A stretch of 64,000 nt of DNA from Hymenobacter setariae (GCF_007713685.1 NZ_VMRJ01000003.1:310001-374000); one strand, 5' to 3'. Counted from the stretch's first letter, positions 8,854-17,459 are shown. The notes: generated by a model not told the origin, from the letters alone. Translations and numbers: made by a program.

Positions 8854-9284
8854 TCGGGCCGGTGAGGCCACCAGATTACCGGCGCGTTATGGTATGATTA
8901 AAAGTTGTTTGAATAGAATTTAGGCAATTGACCAGCTAATGTGAGGTGGTCGCGGCCTAGCAATAATAGATTATATGAAGGCCATGAGCTGCTCTTAAAA
9001 TCATTGCGCAAGTACTCAGGAGTTTGATGAGGTAAATTATTGATAAATAGAAAGATGAAATTAAGTGCTGATTGTAAGGTGACCGTTGGGTGCCTAGCTC
9101 CGAAGCAGCCTTGGCTCTGCGTGCTGCTTCTTTGATAATACAGCCTTTATAGACCACCTAGGGTGAAAAAACGGCAGCACTGGTGCAAAAGCGGCTTATA
9201 AATCAACTGATTCGTGCTTTTCTTGCGTACTATCCCTCTGCATGTCTTACTGAAAAGCCTCACGGTACGACTGCACACGCTCTT
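8854..9284. other. AT-rich divergent intergenic region
   Basis: This 430-nt space separates the minus-strand sigma factor from the plus-strand sensor kinase and should hold both promoters. It is clearly more AT-rich than the surrounding genes. A small hairpin, GAAGCAGC (9102-9109) with GCTGCTTC (9123-9130), is followed by TTTGATAAT. No convincing gene is seen; the longest frames use rare starts and resemble nothing known. Confidence 0.6.
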
Positions 9285-11027
9285 ATGCCTTTCTCCGAAG
9301 ACAAACTAACTGACGCTGCCCTGGCGGCACGTCTATTTCCGGATGGCGGCGAGATGGGCAGCCAAATCAGGGCGCTGGACTGGTCGCAGACGCGGGTGGG
9401 TCCAATGCGCACCTGGCCGCTGAGCCTGCGCACAGCGGTGAGCATCATGCTGGGCTCTCGCTTTCCGATGATGGTGCACTGGGGCCCCGAGCTCGTGCAC
9501 TTCTACAATGATGGATACGCCACCATTTTGAAAGCTAAGCACCCTGGCGCCCTAGGGCAGCCCGCCGAGCCTTGGTGGCGCGAAATGTGGCCCTTTCTGG
9601 ATACCATCTTCGAGCCAGTGCTGCGGGGCGAAACCACGTTTTTTGAAAATAGCCTGGTGCTGCCCAACCGGCAGGGGTTTGTAGAAGAAACTTACTTCAC
9701 GTTTTCGCACAGCCCTATTTATGACGAGGCCGGGGCCGTGGGCGGCATTTATGTTACGGCGCTCGAAACCACTACTACCGTGCTGCAGCAGCGGCGGCTA
9801 GCGCTGCTCAGCCACCTCACGTCTCAAACTGCCCTGTCGGCGCGGCCCGTTGAGGCAGCCCAGCACCTGATGGCAGCTCTAGCCACCAACACAGACGACA
9901 TTCCGTTTGCCCTGCTCTACACCCGCACCGCTGCCGCCCCCGAGGCCGAGCTGCGGGCGTGGTTTGGGCTGCCAGCTGGCGAGCCTGCTGCCCCCGCCAC
10001 CGTAGTACTGAATGCGGCCCAGTCTGGTAAAACGGTGTGGCCGCTGGCCGAAGCCCTCGCAGCCGAAGCGCCGCTGTTGGTAGACAACTTGGCCGAGCGT
10101 TTTGCTCCGTGGCCCGATGGGGAGTGGCCCGCGCCCCCCACGCAGGCACTAGTGCTGCCGCTGCAAGCAGGCGTGGGCAGCATCAGCATTCGGCACGTGC
10201 TTATTGTGGGCTTGAGCGTTCGGCGGCCGCTAGATGCGGCGTACCGCGATTTTTTCAACCTAGTGGCCGACTACGCTGGCCGGGCGCTGGCCCGCGCCGC
10301 TGCCACCCACGAAGCCCAGCGCCTAAACCAAGCGCTGCGCGAAGCCAATGCCTCGCTAGATTCTTTTGTGCACATTGTGGCTCACGACCTGAAAGGCCCG
10401 GTCACGAACCTGCGCAGCCTACTAGATGTGTACCACGAAGAAGCCCCGGGCCCAATTCAGGACCACGTGCTAACCCTACTGGGCCAAGAAGTAAACCGGC
10501 TAGCGGGCACTATGCAAGGCATGCTGCAGGTGCTATACACGCAGCACGGAGCTGCTGTTCCGGCCCTCGAGCTAGTGCCTTTCGCCGAGGTGTATGCCAC
10601 GGTGCAGGCCGAACTAGCTGACCTCGTGCATCAGCAGCGGGGGCAGCTTACTGCTAATTTTCAGGCGGCGCCCAGCGTCCGGTACGCACGTCTCTATCTC
10701 GAAAGCATTCTGAAAAACCTGGTGCACAACGCCCTCAAATACCGGTCGGCCGAGCGGCCCCCGGTCATTCAGGTGCAAACTCGCCGGCAGGGCACGGCCG
10801 TGCTGCTCACAGTGACCGATAATGGACGCGGCATCGACCTAAGCCGCGACCGACAGCGACTATTTCAGCCCTTTACCCGCCTCACGGCCGATGGCGAAGG
10901 CGCCGGCCTAGGCCTGCACATGATACAAACTATAGTGCAGAACCGCGGGGGTACGCTCGATGTGAGCAGTAAGCTGGGGGCGGGCACCACCTTCACAGTT
11001 ACGCTGCCCGATGCGCCGGCCGACTAG
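9285..11027 (+). CDS. PAS/GAF sensor histidine kinase
   Basis: 580 residues from ATG 9285; an in-frame GTG at 9183 adds 34 residues unlike a domain and is disfavoured. Residues about 25-165 form a PAS-like sensor (LDWSQTRVGPMRTWPLSLRT, MVHWGPELVHFYNDGY). Residues about 170-330 look like a GAF domain. The kinase core has an H-box VHIVAHDLKGP (phospho-acceptor His367), an N-box LKNLVHNALKY (Asn482), a G1 box DNGRGID (512-518) and a G2 box GAGLGLHM. No transmembrane segment is seen, so it is probably cytoplasmic. No response-regulator gene lies beside it. KaiB-like and DUF202 genes follow. Confidence 0.9.
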   Translation: MPFSEDKLTDAALAARLFPDGGEMGSQIRALDWSQTRVGPMRTWPLSLRTAVSIMLGSRFPMMVHWGPELVHFYNDGYATILKAKHPGALGQPAEPWWREMWPFLDTIFEPVLRGETTFFENSLVLPNRQGFVEETYFTFSHSPIYDEAGAVGGIYVTALETTTTVLQQRRLALLSHLTSQTALSARPVEAAQHLMAALATNTDDIPFALLYTRTAAAPEAELRAWFGLPAGEPAAPATVVLNAAQSGKTVWPLAEALAAEAPLLVDNLAERFAPWPDGEWPAPPTQALVLPLQAGVGSISIRHVLIVGLSVRRPLDAAYRDFFNLVADYAGRALARAAATHEAQRLNQALREANASLDSFVHIVAHDLKGPVTNLRSLLDVYHEEAPGPIQDHVLTLLGQEVNRLAGTMQGMLQVLYTQHGAAVPALELVPFAEVYATVQAELADLVHQQRGQLTANFQAAPSVRYARLYLESILKNLVHNALKYRSAERPPVIQVQTRRQGTAVLLTVTDNGRGIDLSRDRQRLFQPFTRLTADGEGAGLGLHMIQTIVQNRGGTLDVSSKLGAGTTFTVTLPDAPAD

Positions 11028-11118
11028 GTAAAGCTATGCGGGCCCCACCAGGCGCTGCCCACTAGTCAGCCACTTTGCGTATTGCAGGGGCACAGTTCTT
11101 TTGCCGACGCCCCCGCCT

Positions 11119-11415
11119 ATGCCCACCGCTTTCACCGACCCACTTTCGCTTTCTGACCGACTGGCCTTGCAGCGCACGCGCCTCGCCAATGAGCGCACCT
11201 TGCTAACGTATGTGCGCACGGCACTAGCGCTAGTGGGCTTTGGGCTAGCGCTCGTTCAGTTTCACCCCGAGCGAGGCGGGCGGATTGGCTACACGGCGCT
11301 GGCTGGGGCTGGGGTGGTGCTGCTGGTAGGCTTGCTGCGGTTTCGGGTGCATCGCCGCCAGCTCGCCGCCTGCGAGTTTGGCCCCAACCCCACCAAGCAG
11401 GGCTTGGTCAATTAA
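11119..11415 (+). CDS. DUF202 small membrane protein
   Basis: 98 residues from ATG 11119; an earlier in-frame TTG at 11101 is less likely. The sequence LALQRTRLANERTLLTYVRT followed by two hydrophobic helices (ALALVGFGLALVQF and IGYTALAGAGVVLLVGLL) is the DUF202/YidH pattern of small inner-membrane proteins of unknown function. It follows the sensor kinase after 91 nt in the same direction. Its end overlaps the end of the convergent kaiB-like gene by 4 nt. Confidence 0.85.
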   Translation: MPTAFTDPLSLSDRLALQRTRLANERTLLTYVRTALALVGFGLALVQFHPERGGRIGYTALAGAGVVLLVGLLRFRVHRRQLAACEFGPNPTKQGLVN

Positions 11416-11702
11416 GACACTATTCCTAGCGCCTTCAGCACCCGCGGCCGGTCCGAGAGGTCGCCCACCAGCCGCCGCACTAAGCCTGGCCGCTTCTTAA
11501 TAAGGCAAGGCAGGCCGAGCAGTTCCTCTTGCAGGGCACGCTCGGGATGCTGCTGAATATCTACCACTTCCAGCGAATAACGTCCACTCAAATACTGCGT
11601 ACAGATAGCGCGAATATTGCGCTCAGCATCCTGTGATTTGGCAGTGGAGCCCGCCACAAAAAGATAGAGGTCGTACTCAGGCTCAGAAAATAGAGGCGGC
11701 AT
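11412..11702 (-). CDS. KaiB-family thioredoxin-fold protein
   Basis: 96 residues from ATG 11702. The sequence YDLYLFVAGSTAKSQDAERN, the stretch YSLEVVDIQQHPERAL, LLGLPCLIKKRPG and VRRLVGDLSDRPRVLKALG follow the KaiB pattern from start to end. KaiB is a fold-switching partner of the KaiC ATPase in the cyanobacterial clock; KaiB homologues elsewhere may act in stress responses. No kaiC or kaiA gene is present in this window. The neighbouring sensor kinase (9285-11027) is encoded on the opposite strand, and a SasA-like pairing is only a possibility. Confidence 0.85.
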   Translation of the reverse strand: MPPLFSEPEYDLYLFVAGSTAKSQDAERNIRAICTQYLSGRYSLEVVDIQQHPERALQEELLGLPCLIKKRPGLVRRLVGDLSDRPRVLKALGIVS

Positions 11703-11764
11703 ACAGGCGTGGCGCTGCGTTGCACAGACTAAGCACCGGGTTTCGTCTTTTTAAATGCAGCACT

Positions 11765-11797
11765 TAGGGCCAGCTGCCGAGCTAGCAGTTGGCCCTA
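11765..11797. repeat. Intergenic hairpin
   Basis: TAGGGCCAGCTGC (11765-11777) pairs with GCAGTTGGCCCTA (11785-11797), one mismatch, 7-nt loop. It lies between the kaiB-like start and the end of the esterase gene. There is no adjacent T-tract, so a terminator role is uncertain. Confidence 0.6.
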
Positions 11798-11883
11798 GGT
11801 ACTATGCGAACCCCAAAAATACGGTGCTAGCCTAGCTAGGGCAAAGGGGAAACTATACCACTCGCCCTGAGACCTTACGTGTG

Positions 11884-12468
11884 CTATGCCGCCACTTGCA
11901 GCAGCGGCTCGAGTACAGCCCACACGTTAGCGGCCAGCAAGCGTTGGCCAGCGGCATTGGGATGCACGCGGTCGGCCAGGTTTAGCTGCGGGCGGCCTAG
12001 CACGCCTGCCAGCAGTGATGGAATAAAGGCTATACCCTCTGCTTCGGCCAGGGTGCGAAAAAGGCCCGCAAACTCTTGGGCATAGCGCGCCAAGCCGGGC
12101 ACGCCCAGCGGCCCTAGGTCAAACGGAAACTCTAGGCCCGCTAGCACCAGCTGAGCCTGTGGAAATTGCCGCCGCACTTCAGTCAGGATATAGCGCAGGT
12201 TTGCCACCGTTTCGCGCGCCGCAATACCGCGCAGGCCATCATTGGCCCCTAGAGCCAGCACAAAGATGTCAGGCGCTTGCCGGGCTAGCACGCTGGGCAG
12301 ACGCTGCCGTCCGCCCGCACTGGTTTCGCCGCTTACGCCGTAGTTGAGGGCGCGGTAGGCAAGGCCAGCTGCGTCGAGCTTTTCCTGGATGCGCGCCGGA
12401 AAGCTGTCAGCCGCCGGCAGGCCGTAGCCCGCCGTAAGGCTGTCGCCAAAGAAAATTATATTTTTCAT
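11884..12468 (-). CDS. SGNH/GDSL hydrolase, TesA-like arylesterase or lysophospholipase
   Basis: 194 residues from ATG 12468. All four SGNH blocks are visible: FFGDSLTAGYG (catalytic Ser in GDSL), NYGVSGETSAGG (Gly), LALGANDGLRG (Asn), and DRVHPNAAGQ (the catalytic Asp and His). The length and block sequence match the TesA-type multifunctional esterase/thioesterase. The N-terminus MKNIIFFGDS lacks a signal peptide, so unlike E. coli TesA it is probably cytoplasmic. It lies between the kaiB-like gene and the carotenoid pair; no functional link to either is apparent. Confidence 0.92.
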   Translation of the reverse strand: MKNIIFFGDSLTAGYGLPAADSFPARIQEKLDAAGLAYRALNYGVSGETSAGGRQRLPSVLARQAPDIFVLALGANDGLRGIAARETVANLRYILTEVRRQFPQAQLVLAGLEFPFDLGPLGVPGLARYAQEFAGLFRTLAEAEGIAFIPSLLAGVLGRPQLNLADRVHPNAAGQRLLAANVWAVLEPLLQVAA

Positions 12469-12637
12469 TTAAGTAAATAGACTCACTACCTAGTAGCTAA
12501 AACCAAGCGCAGATTATCGTATAGAAAGAAATAGCTGGCCTAGAAAACCAGTGCACGTAGGACCTGCGCAAACACGCGTCCCCAGCTATACTACAAAAAA
12601 ATGGGCTGAAAAATTTCTTCTCGAAAGCACTCGCCTG

Positions 12638-12687
12638 GCGCTAAATAGCCCCATAAGCGACCGTTGGCTTATGGGGCTATTTAGCGC
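12638..12687. repeat. Perfect 21-nt inverted repeat with 8-nt loop
   Basis: Arms 12638-12658 (GCGCTAAATAGCCCCATAAG plus C) and 12667-12687 are exact reverse complements. The hairpin is downstream of the cruF-like gene and upstream of the esterase gene, both on the minus strand. It would form a very stable RNA stem but has no T-tract on either side. It does not belong to the other repeat families seen here. Confidence 0.85.
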
Positions 12688-12721
12688 TTGTAACAAGCAA
12701 AACATACCTAGCGCATACCTC

Positions 12722-13390
12722 CTAAGGATGAAGCAAACCAAGCACAAAGAAGAACAGCAGTTGCACCAAATACACCAGCGGTACGAGTGGGTTGCGTTTG
12801 AGAAAGACGCTGCGCTGAAATAGCAACTGCGTTACCAACGACAGCAGAAACCAGTCGCGGAAATTGCGCAGCGGAATCACGTTGCCAGTCCAATGCCAAA
12901 AGTCGTAGCGGCTGGCCATGGGCTCGAGGCATAGGTCAAAGCCCACCATAAGTGCTGCGCCTACCAGCACCCGAAACAGCATTGGTAGCGGTAGATAGGA
13001 TGTCAGGATACCCGCGCAGTACGTAACAATCACCCAATTAAGGCCAATCAGCCACGGCACTTCCTGGTACTTTGGGCCTAGGGTGGCACCGTAGTGGTAG
13101 CTACCAAAAATGGCCCCGGTATGGACGCCCACAAACTCGGCCGTGAACCCCAGCAGGAAAGTTTGCATCACAAACAGCCAGAACGACCAATTGCGCTCGG
13201 GCTGAAACGCTCCTAGCAAGCCCGCCGTGAGCAGCAGCGTTAGAGGCGTATACTTCAGGTAAAAGGACTTATCCTGGGCAAAAGCCAGCCCCACAAAGCC
13301 TGTGAGGTGAAATAGCAAAACCAGTCCTTGCGCCACACGCAGCCGCGAATTAGGCGCAGCCAAAGGCGTCGGTGAATTCGAAAACTCCAT
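12722..13390 (-). CDS. cruF: Carotenoid 1,2-hydratase-type membrane protein (CruF family)
   Basis: 222 residues from ATG 13390; longer readings start at TTG inside an inverted repeat. The protein is strongly hydrophobic with about seven membrane segments. Characteristic parts of the carotenoid biosynthesis family PF04240 are FTAEFVGVHTGAIFGSYHYG, LGPKYQEVPWLIGLNWVIVT and DLCLEPMASRYDFWHW. CruF adds water at the C-1' end of gamma-carotene-type pigments. The crtD-like desaturase lies upstream on the same strand, separated by a short inverted repeat. Together they would modify the acyclic end of a monocyclic carotenoid, consistent with the flexixanthin-type pigments of pink or red Hymenobacter. 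Confidence 0.85.
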   Translation of the reverse strand: MEFSNSPTPLAAPNSRLRVAQGLVLLFHLTGFVGLAFAQDKSFYLKYTPLTLLLTAGLLGAFQPERNWSFWLFVMQTFLLGFTAEFVGVHTGAIFGSYHYGATLGPKYQEVPWLIGLNWVIVTYCAGILTSYLPLPMLFRVLVGAALMVGFDLCLEPMASRYDFWHWTGNVIPLRNFRDWFLLSLVTQLLFQRSVFLKRNPLVPLVYLVQLLFFFVLGLLHP

Positions 13391-13398
13391 AAAGTTGG

Positions 13399-13472
13399 AG
13401 TTTTGAGCGTCGTGCGTTGGGTATTGAGCCACTTTAAGCTGACTCAACACACAGCACACAACGCTCAAAACT
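13399..13472. repeat. Imperfect 30-nt inverted repeat between crtD-like and cruF-like genes
   Basis: Arms 13399-13428 and 13443-13472 match at 25 of 30 positions; the outer 12 nt (AGTTTTGAGCGT) are perfect. Four of the five mismatches are transitions, which suggests a once-perfect hairpin that has decayed. Its end overlaps the stop codon region of the crtD-like gene. Confidence 0.7.
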
Positions 13473-14974
13473 TAATTATCAATGAGTTCGGCTACTATTT
13501 TGGCCGAGAGTAAACACAGCGGGATGCCGCCACCCGGATGCACCGAGCCGCCGCAAAAGTACAGTCCGTGAAGTCGGCTTGAAAAGTTGGGGTGCCGCAA
13601 AAAAGCGGCCAGCGTATTATTGCTAGAGCTACCGTAAAGAGCGCCCCCAAACGACGAGGTGTCGGCCGCGATGCCGGGCGGCGTCCAGGTTTTTTCGGCC
13701 TTGATAAGCGGCTCTAGGTCAACGCCCAGCGAGCGGCTGAGCTTAGCTATCACGATGCCGCGGATTTTGGCAGTGAGGGCGGCCCAATCCTGGCCTTCAT
13801 CGTGGGGCACGTTCACCATCACAAACCAGTTTTCTTGGCCGGCGGGGGCGTCGGTGGGCGTCTTCTTGGAAGTGATGTTGACGTAGACCGTCACATCATC
13901 GGCCACGGTTTTTTCCTGAAAAATGGCGTCGAATTCGCGCTTATAATCGGCCGAGAAGAAGATGTTGTGCAAATCCAACTCGGGAAACTCGCGGGCGATG
14001 CCCCAATAAAAAATGAGGGCAGATGATGAGCGCGGCTGCCCTAGGGTGCGCTCGGGCGCAGGCTGCTGCGGCAGTAGCTTGCGGTAGGTGGGCACCACAT
14101 CCATGTTGCTCACCACTACGCCAAAGTCGTAGATATCCTGGTCGGTGCGCAGGCCCGTGACGAGGTCGCCGGCCGTCAGAATCTCGCGTACTGGTTCGTT
14201 GAAGCGAAATTTCACACCAAATTCCTCCCCTAGGCGGTGCAAGCTTTGGGCAATGGCGTAGATGCCGCCCTCGGGGTAAAACGCTCCAATACCGTGCTCC
14301 AAATGCGGAATGAGCGAGAGCGTAGCCGGTGCCTGATACGGGTCGGAGCCGTTATACGTAGCGTAGCGGTCGAAAAGCTGCACTAGGCGCGGGTCGTTGG
14401 CAAACGCCTTTTCGTGGCGGGCGTGCATGGTGCCCGTAAGACCTAGGGAAGGTAGCGCGGCCACCGCCTTCAGTGTTTCGGGGCTGAAGTAGGTGCCGGC
14501 TTTGTGCAGCGACTTGTGTAGGAAAGTGCCTGCCGTAGCATCATACGCCCGCCCGCTCCGACCTAGGAACTGCGTAACCGCCGCCGCCGAAGTGCCCAGC
14601 TTCTGCTCGACCTCCGTGGCAAACTGCTGGCTATCGGCCCAGGCCGTAAGCCGCGTGCCATCGGCAAAAAAATAATTGGTAATCGGGTCGAGCCGCTCGT
14701 AGCGGAAGTACTCGCTCGGCTCGCGGTGGGCCAGCCAAAAAACATCGTCCACCAGCTTCGGCAGCGTGAATAGCGACGGCCCCGCGTCGAAGCGGTAGCC
14801 ACCCGGCAGCTCAAACTGGTGCATCTTGCCCCCAAACGAGCCGCTGGCCTCAAATACCGTGACGGGGTGCCCCGCCACCGCCAAGCGAGCGGCGGCGGCG
14901 AGCCCCGCCACCCCCGCGCCAATGACGGCAACCGGTTGGCGAGAGGGCGGAGATTTTTGTTTTTTAGTAAACAC
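13472..14974 (-). CDS. crtD: Phytoene-desaturase-family FAD oxidoreductase, probable 1-hydroxycarotenoid 3,4-desaturase
   Basis: 500 residues. The Rossmann FAD-binding motif is VAVIGAGVAGLAAAARLAVA, followed by VTVFEA (about residues 16-44) and GGYRFDAGPSLFTLP. The C-terminal FAD motif is GLYFCGGSVHPGGGIPLCLL. These define the CrtI/CrtD/CrtN amine-oxidase-like family. The assignment to CrtD rather than CrtI rests mainly on adjacency to the CruF-type hydratase. The start is a GTG at 14974; no ATG lies between it and the in-frame stop at 15014. The rRNA methyltransferase gene upstream ends 39 nt away. Confidence 0.85.
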   Translation of the reverse strand: MFTKKQKSPPSRQPVAVIGAGVAGLAAAARLAVAGHPVTVFEASGSFGGKMHQFELPGGYRFDAGPSLFTLPKLVDDVFWLAHREPSEYFRYERLDPITNYFFADGTRLTAWADSQQFATEVEQKLGTSAAAVTQFLGRSGRAYDATAGTFLHKSLHKAGTYFSPETLKAVAALPSLGLTGTMHARHEKAFANDPRLVQLFDRYATYNGSDPYQAPATLSLIPHLEHGIGAFYPEGGIYAIAQSLHRLGEEFGVKFRFNEPVREILTAGDLVTGLRTDQDIYDFGVVVSNMDVVPTYRKLLPQQPAPERTLGQPRSSSALIFYWGIAREFPELDLHNIFFSADYKREFDAIFQEKTVADDVTVYVNITSKKTPTDAPAGQENWFVMVNVPHDEGQDWAALTAKIRGIVIAKLSRSLGVDLEPLIKAEKTWTPPGIAADTSSFGGALYGSSSNNTLAAFLRHPNFSSRLHGLYFCGGSVHPGGGIPLCLLSAKIVAELIDN

Positions 14975-15013
14975 GCTTGTAGTACCGAAGAAGGGGCTGC
15001 GAAAGTTCGGCGC

Positions 15014-16207
15014 TTACTCCACCGCTAGCACCAAGCCCTTCAAATAAGCGCCTTCGGGGTGAAACAAGCTTACCGGGTGGTCGGCGGGCTGGGTGAGGCG
15101 ATGCAGGATGCGCGCTGGCCGCCCAGCTTCGATGGCGGCGGCGAGCACCGCACCTTCAAATAGCTCGGGGCTAACAACTTGGGAGCACGAAAACGTGAAG
15201 AGTAACCCGCCCGGCGCGAGGTGGGCGATGCCCGACGCATTGAGGCGCTTGTAGCCCATGAGGGCGGCATGGCGGGCGCCCATGTGCTTGGCAAACGCGG
15301 GCGGGTCGAGCACAAGCAAGTCGTACTCGGCCGAGTGATTTTTGAGGAAAGTGAGCACGTCCTCGGGGTAAGCGGCGTGGCGGTCGGCGTGGCTCGACAG
15401 CTCGGCGTTGCGCTCGGTGAGGGCGATGGCTTTTTTGCTGCTATCGACGGAGTGCACCAGCTCGGCGCCCGCTTCGAGGGCGTAAACCGAGAAGCCGCCG
15501 GTGTAGCAGAAGGTATTGAGTACGCGGCGGCCGGGCGAGTAGCGAGCTAACAGGGCACGGTTGTCGCGCTGGTCGATGAAGAAGCCGGTTTTCTGGCCCG
15601 TCTCCCAATCCACGGCAAACTGGTGGCCGTTTTCGCTCACGATGTGCTCGGCGCCGGTGCTTTCGCCGAAAAGGTAGCCGTTTTTGGCGTTGCCTACGGC
15701 GTTGCCGGGCACCGTTTCCGAGCTCTTATCGTAGATGGAGCGCAGCTTATCGCCAAATACAACTTGTAGGGCACTAGCTATTTCGGGGCGGGCGCGGTAC
15801 ATACCCACGCTGTGCGCCTGCACTACGGCCACATCGCCATATACGTCGATGATGAGGCCCGGCAGGCCGTCGCCCTCGGCGTGCACAAGGCGGAAAACGT
15901 TGGTGTCGGCCGTGCCCGTGAGGGCTAGGCGCTGGCGCAGGGCATAGGCGTTGGCCAGTTTCTTCACCCAAAAGTCGGGGGTAGGGAGTTCGGCTGTCGG
16001 CCCAAAATCGAGCATGCGCATCGCGATGGAGCCGCCGCTGGAGTAGTGGCCCACGCCCAAGAGTTCGCCGGCCTGGGTTTCGACGCGCACGGCTTCGCCC
16101 TCCGTAGGCTCGCCCTGCACGCGGGCAATGGCGCCCGAAAATACCCAAGGGTGGCGGCGGCGCAGGGAGTGGTCTTTTCCGTTTTTGAGGACGATGGTGG
16201 CGGGCAT
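15014..16207 (-). CDS. 23S rRNA (cytosine-C5) methyltransferase, RlmI-like
   Basis: 397 residues from ATG 16207; an in-frame GTG at 16261 is disfavoured. The N-terminal PUA domain is visible (KDHSLRRRHPWVFSGAIARV). The Rossmann methyltransferase domain contains NTFCYTGGFSVYALEAGA (SAM binding) and LLVLDPPAFAKH (the DPPAF catalytic block). The sequence LFTFSCSQVV carries the cysteine used by this family for m5C formation. The match to E. coli RlmI, which methylates C1962 of 23S rRNA, is good in order and length. It precedes the crtD-like gene on the same strand, probably without a functional relation. Confidence 0.9.
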   Translation of the reverse strand: MPATIVLKNGKDHSLRRRHPWVFSGAIARVQGEPTEGEAVRVETQAGELLGVGHYSSGGSIAMRMLDFGPTAELPTPDFWVKKLANAYALRQRLALTGTADTNVFRLVHAEGDGLPGLIIDVYGDVAVVQAHSVGMYRARPEIASALQVVFGDKLRSIYDKSSETVPGNAVGNAKNGYLFGESTGAEHIVSENGHQFAVDWETGQKTGFFIDQRDNRALLARYSPGRRVLNTFCYTGGFSVYALEAGAELVHSVDSSKKAIALTERNAELSSHADRHAAYPEDVLTFLKNHSAEYDLLVLDPPAFAKHMGARHAALMGYKRLNASGIAHLAPGGLLFTFSCSQVVSPELFEGAVLAAAIEAGRPARILHRLTQPADHPVSLFHPEGAYLKGLVLAVE

Positions 16208-16294
16208 GGCAGGGGCGCGAAGGCGCGAGTTGGGTAAAGGGCGTTTCTGAGTGATAGGCACTAAAAAGCAGAAACGCGAACTACAAAGTTCGCC

Positions 16295-16735
16295 CTACTT
16301 GAACCAACGGCGGTACACCGGCCCGCGCAACTTGAACTGCGCCCACATGGCGGGCCGAATTAGCCAGTCGAGCCAGCGGCGGCCGGTGCTGAAAGTGATA
16401 TCCTCCACGATGACGCTACCGCCACCCGGCGCGGGCTCGATGAGGTGGCGGTGCCGCCACTGTCGTAGCGGCGCGGGCACTAGTTGGCCCTCATCTACAA
16501 AGTAGTGCGTGCCGTCGGGTAGCACGCCGTTGTCGGTGATGAGCGAGGTCCAGCGCCAGCGCTTGGGGCCGACTTGCAACTCGATAATAACGGTGTCGCC
16601 GGTGTTGCTGCCGTCGTAGCGAATGAGGTGAAACTTCGGGAACGGCGGGGCTAGGGCCACAAAAAGCTCCTGGGTGAAGCCGGCGATAACCACGGCCGGC
16701 GGCTGGGCCACTGGGAAACGGAGAACGAGGTGCAT
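16295..16735 (-). CDS. SRPBCC-fold (START-like) protein
   Basis: 146 residues from ATG 16735. The pattern of a helix-grip fold is visible: MHLVLRFPVAQPPAVVIAGF, then DGTHYFVDEGQLVPAPLRQW, then HRHLIEPAPGGGSVIVEDIT, followed by a long C-terminal helix. This matches small SRPBCC proteins common in Bacteroidota. They bind hydrophobic ligands, but no specific ligand can be inferred. It begins 19 nt after the end of the MotB-like gene, so it may be the last gene of that transcription unit, or simply a neighbour. Confidence 0.75.
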   Translation of the reverse strand: MHLVLRFPVAQPPAVVIAGFTQELFVALAPPFPKFHLIRYDGSNTGDTVIIELQVGPKRWRWTSLITDNGVLPDGTHYFVDEGQLVPAPLRQWRHRHLIEPAPGGGSVIVEDITFSTGRRWLDWLIRPAMWAQFKLRGPVYRRWFK

Positions 16736-16754
16736 ACCCCGCTATACGGCCGGG

Positions 16755-17456
16755 CTAGCGGGCGGGTAAGACCGCCGCATCGAGCGAGCCGATTTTGGGC
16801 TGAATCTGGATAATAAAGCGCTTATTAAGTTCTTCTTGCGCGTCGCGGTAGCGGTTTACGCCCCCGAAGCCGCTGCCCGCCGGCACGACTTCGTAGCGCG
16901 GGGCCGGAAAGACAATGCCCGCCTCGCGCCACAGCTGGTACACGGCCAGCGCCCGCAAGTAGCTGAGCTGGCGCGTGGCCGGCCCATCGTAGTTCTGAGG
17001 CGAGTTGTAAGAGTAAGTGCCATCGGCCTGGCGAGTGGCGTAGCGAGCCGTGCGCCCTTCAATAACTACCAGGTATTGAATATTATCCCGCTCGTTGAGC
17101 GAGCTAAGCTGACTAACCAAAAACCGGCCAGCCTGAATCAGTTTGGGCTTGTAAGCCTCTTTCAAAACCGGGCTGCTAGGGTCAAAAATGACGTCGAAGC
17201 TCAGCTCGTAGCGCTTGAAATCCTTGTTGTAAATGAAGTACTTCGGGTTCTCCAGGCGCTTCAAGGCCTGCTTTATCTCGTCGATTTTCTTCTTCTCCTT
17301 GAGCTGCACTTTCAGCTGCGCGTTGGCCGTTACGAGTCCCTGCTGCTTGTCCTGAAACAGCTTGTAGCTCAGCACAAAGAGCACCAGCATCGTCAGAAAC
17401 AAGGCCGTCATCAAATCGACGTAGCTGGGCCAAAAAAAGTCTTTGCTCTGCTTCAT
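16755..17456 (-). CDS. MotB/ZorB-like stator protein with OmpA-type peptidoglycan-binding domain
   Basis: 233 residues from ATG 17456. The N-terminus FFWPSYVDLMTALFLTMLVL forms one membrane helix containing an aspartate (Asp14) placed like the proton-carrying Asp of MotB, ZorB and ExbD stators. A short coiled coil follows (about 40-70, VQLKEKKKIDEIKQALKRLE). The C-terminal half fits the OmpA/MotB fold: ELSFDVIFDPSSPVL, YLVVIEGRTAR, ATRQLSYLRALAVYQLWREA, VVPAGSGFGG and NKRFIIQIQP. The gene starts 3 nt after the stop of the MotA/ZorA-like gene, so the two are almost certainly translated together as channel subunits. Unlike flagellar MotB it stands with no flagellar genes. Confidence 0.85.
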   Translation of the reverse strand: MKQSKDFFWPSYVDLMTALFLTMLVLFVLSYKLFQDKQQGLVTANAQLKVQLKEKKKIDEIKQALKRLENPKYFIYNKDFKRYELSFDVIFDPSSPVLKEAYKPKLIQAGRFLVSQLSSLNERDNIQYLVVIEGRTARYATRQADGTYSYNSPQNYDGPATRQLSYLRALAVYQLWREAGIVFPAPRYEVVPAGSGFGGVNRYRDAQEELNKRFIIQIQPKIGSLDAAVLPAR

Positions 17457-17459
17457 GGG

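Noticed and set aside
8957..9157. Minus-strand 66-codon frame in the AT-rich gap
   Set aside because: No recognisable features or good start; probably chance in AT-rich sequence.
10037..10621. Plus-strand frame inside the sensor kinase gene in another phase
   Set aside because: It overlaps the GAF and kinase domains in another frame, is low-complexity in composition, and has no family-like motifs.
12551..12823. Plus-strand 90-codon frame across the 21-nt palindrome
   Set aside because: It starts at GTG, contains the palindrome, overlaps the end of the cruF-like gene in antisense, and resembles no protein family.
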